Shown here: positions 62,053 through 64,000 of the stretch, piece after piece
Position numbering within the stretch: the stretch's first letter is position 1
Layout of the letters: the number at the start of each line of letters is the position of its first letter
Origin: Arsenophonus sp052174455
Lineage (GTDB): Bacteria > Pseudomonadota > Gammaproteobacteria > Enterobacterales > Enterobacteriaceae
NCBI GenBank assembly: GCA_052174455.1
Contig: JBQMRP010000057.1
Coordinates: forward strand, 1 to 64,000
Length of the DNA: 64,000 bases
Direction of reading: 5' to 3'
Made by a program: the position numbers and the translations under genes
Notes under the pieces: model-generated
What the model saw: the letters and a program-made list of their open reading frames with translations, nothing else
The model's database searches: none
Told to the model about the DNA's origin: nothing

Positions 62053-63273
62053 GAGTTATCAAGAAATCTAGTGTATTATGTGATCAACCTTACCGTCACT
62101 CTAATGCTTCGTAAATCTATTCTCCATCCTTAAATTAAAGTGTTGCTTAGCACCAAGGGTTTTAAATAAATTAAATTCCATTAAGCTGGTTCTAGCCTTT
62201 TTTAGCTCATGGGAGCGAAACTTAGATACTATAAATAGTTATTTTTTTGAACTTACAGTCCTTCGCGCATTAACTTCGTATCCCACTCAGTATCGTTAAA
62301 AACTGATTCAATCGGATTCATCGTTCTTATGATGCCCAATACAGCTGACGGGAAGGCATAGAATACCAACCGTTCTTATTTTCTCTTTCTCTAACTTCTT
62401 GATCACTGCAGAGTACGCTGAAAACTTTGCCAACAATATATCAATGGATTTATTAGCGGGATCATACCTCTCTGCTAGACAAATCTTCTGAAGATTACCA
62501 TTAACTTTCGGTGTTGGATACCTTTTTAGAGTAAATCCAGCACATTAGCTGTTTGTTTTTATTTACCCAATAACATTGCTTCTGCGTATACTGGAATATC
62601 TTTACTATTGCATTCCAAAAACAAAGGGCACTGTCTCTCGTAGAAAATCAGTAAATATAGTTAAGCGGCACAACGAACATGGCCATCTAGAAGATCGGGT
62701 CAGTTTACTTTTAATTCTCAATAAGCATCTTCGGTGCAACGAACCCCTTATATCCATGCGCAGTAACGCCAATAATGAGCAGCAGGAAAAGTCGATCATC
62801 TTGCCTGATAAGGCGATAATATGCCATTGGCCAAGAAATAAACGTAGGTGCAATCACTCAAATTACACAGCTACCATTACCTTGCACTTCTTCAATCTAT
62901 TACTATTTCAGTCTACTGATGATATTACAAGACAGGAAACCCATGTGCTTTTCATCGAAAAAACGCTAAGAGTTTTATGAAAATCACCAACGGATGAGAG
63001 TTAACCGCCAATCTATAAGGAAGCATTTAACATATTACTACAACCGTGACTTCAAGTTAAGCCACGCCTCAACAAACGGTGCCTATCAGATTTCTTGCAT
63101 AATTAAATATGAGTTTATACAAGGGATTATAGGTAATATTTGATTTCACGAATACCTCTAAGGTAGACTTTTTCATAGCATATCATCTTCTATTGTTAAC
63201 ATAATGTACGAAATCAATCAGCTGAATACAACAGCATCTCTGAAACTCCATACACCAAAAATAAGAATAACTC
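62053..63273 (-). mobile_element. IS256-family element in rsmB, shortened, decayed
   Basis: A minus-oriented copy of about 1.22 kb from GAGTTATCAAGAAATCTAGTG (3' end) to CCATACACCAAAAATAAGAATAACTC (5' end). The part holding the N-terminal transposase domain appears deleted near 63000. The open stretch at 62576-62980 on the other strand is antisense and not a gene. Confidence 0.85.
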
Positions 63274-63774
63274 GATGAACTATAAATAAAACGTATCTAA
63301 GAAAATCTTAATCGACTAAAATTACATGCAAGAGTTACTGTAGTGATGAACATAGTAGATCAGTAGAATAGATATTAGGTGCGAAATTTAATCATCTATT
63401 GCTAGCTGATGTTTACTCTAAGAGAGATATCATTCATAAATATCTAGATATAAAATGGTTAAGAAAATCTACAGATATACATTAATTAGTTAAATTATAA
63501 TATGAAATTCTAAAATCTATCTGGTATTGTTAAATAACTAATAGCATCTTTTGGTTTATACAACTTGCTCTATTTTACTAGATGAAACAAATAACGAATC
63601 CAGAAATTTCTTTTTCTTCATCCTTATGCTTCTTTAAATAAGAATATAGGAACTAGGCCAACAATATTACCTACCCAACATGGGAGGAGATCGGTTTCTT
63701 TTATTCTTCTTTAATAAAATATTAACATTACTATTTTAAATAAATACTCAATCTAGCAGTAAAATAAAAATATA

Positions 63775-64000
63775 ATGAAAATTATTATATTAGGTGCAGG
63801 ACAAGTTGGTGAAACACTAGCAGAAAATTTAGTTGACGAAAATAACGATATTACTATCGTAGATACTAATACTGAACGTTTACGCCAGTTACAAGATAAA
63901 TTCGACCTAAGAGTTGTCAGTGGGCATGGCTCATACCCTAGAGTTCTAAGAGAAGCTGGAGCTAAAGATGCTGATATGCTAGTTGCTGTGACAAATTCAG
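63775..64000 (+). CDS. trkA: Potassium uptake regulator TrkA, N-terminal part
   Basis: TrkA is the NAD(H)-binding peripheral subunit that gates the TrkH/TrkG potassium channels. Only the first 75 codons are inside the window. They show the Rossmann motif IIILGAGQVGETLAENL, the acidic end of strand 2 in VDTNTERL near residue 30, and VVSGHGSYPRVLREAGA near residue 51 (E. coli VVQGHGSHPRVLREAGA). The frame is intact to the window edge. Its place after rsmB is the normal enterobacterial order. Confidence 0.94.
   Translation, partial: MKIIILGAGQVGETLAENLVDENNDITIVDTNTERLRQLQDKFDLRVVSGHGSYPRVLREAGAKDADMLVAVTNS

Larger units (their letters stand above)
59795..63720 (+). pseudogene. rsmB: rsmB (16S rRNA m5C967 methyltransferase) in three pieces
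   Basis: Piece 1 (59795-60115) gives SNLRSIYVQVIGKVINKKKSL, SNKDKTLL and VGIYQLHFTRIFP; its start codon is ATA. Piece 2 (61537-62040) gives AANNQNYL, then DYLILLEQVGI. Piece 3 (63285-63720) gives NLNRLKLHARVTVV and DIKWLRKSTDIH (RsmB: DIKWLRRDRDIP). The pieces are in the right order and sum to about 1.26 kb, close to the full gene. Two IS256 copies in opposite directions separate them, and each piece also has stops. The enzyme methylated C967 of 16S rRNA. The gene lies between fmt and trkA as in other enterobacteria. Confidence 0.85.

Overview
The window reads as chromosome of an AT-rich gammaproteobacterium of the order Enterobacterales that is well into genome reduction. Every intact gene matches an enterobacterial core gene in length and motifs (rph, yicC, rplY, lysP, crp, fis, murQ/murP, tusDCB, the str and rpoBC clusters, fmt, trkA). 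Between them lie eroded pseudogenes and at least 16 decayed insertion-sequence copies. This pattern (intact information-processing genes, fossil IS elements, broken metabolic and accessory genes, strong A+T bias) is typical of a host-restricted insect symbiont at an intermediate stage. An Arsenophonus/Sodalis-type lineage is my guess, but the sequence alone does not fix the genus.

Layout. 1-7.6 kb: an IS256-family tail, then rph and yicC (divergent), an IS256 copy cutting a yejK remnant, rplY (minus), and a radD remnant cut by another IS256 copy. 7.6-16.2 kb: lysP, several IS256 remnants including one inserted inside another, an IS481 fragment, and crp (minus). 16.2-26.3 kb: an IS graveyard with three IS256 copies, a truncated IS481 and two IS1595 copies, one of them split by IS256; then a dead dusB in front of an intact fis. 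26.7-31.9 kb: IS256, pseudogenes of upp, purM and purN, a head-to-head IS256 remnant, and a murR relic. 32.2-34.6 kb: one continuous reading frame joining MurQ etherase and the MurP EIIBC permease, ending in a strong terminator. 34.9-38.2 kb: an IS481 copy touching the 5' end of tusD, then tusC, tusB and IS256. 38.3-55.2 kb: rpsL-rpsG-fusA, a dead tuf, then secE-nusG-rplK-rplA-rplJ-rplL-rpoB-rpoC with a very strong terminator. 55.9-64 kb: two IS256 copies, a dead def, an intact fmt, rsmB in three pieces separated by two IS256 copies, and the start of trkA.

How it fits together. The living genes supply translation (ribosomal proteins, EF-G, tRNA 2-thiolation by TusBCD, Met-tRNA formylation), transcription (RNA polymerase core, NusG, Crp, Fis), RNA processing (RNase PH, YicC), protein export (SecE), lysine and potassium uptake, and murein-sugar uptake and recycling. 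The losses are nucleotide metabolism (upp, purM, purN), tRNA and rRNA modification (dusB, rsmB), peptide deformylation (def), a DNA-repair helicase (radD), the local tuf copy and the murR repressor.

No tRNA, rRNA, CRISPR array, prophage or new defence-like system was recognised. The most interesting points are the intact fmt beside a dead def, the MurQ-MurP fusion with a changed conserved residue, the str/rpoBC junction built around a dead tuf, and the tusD start next to an IS end.
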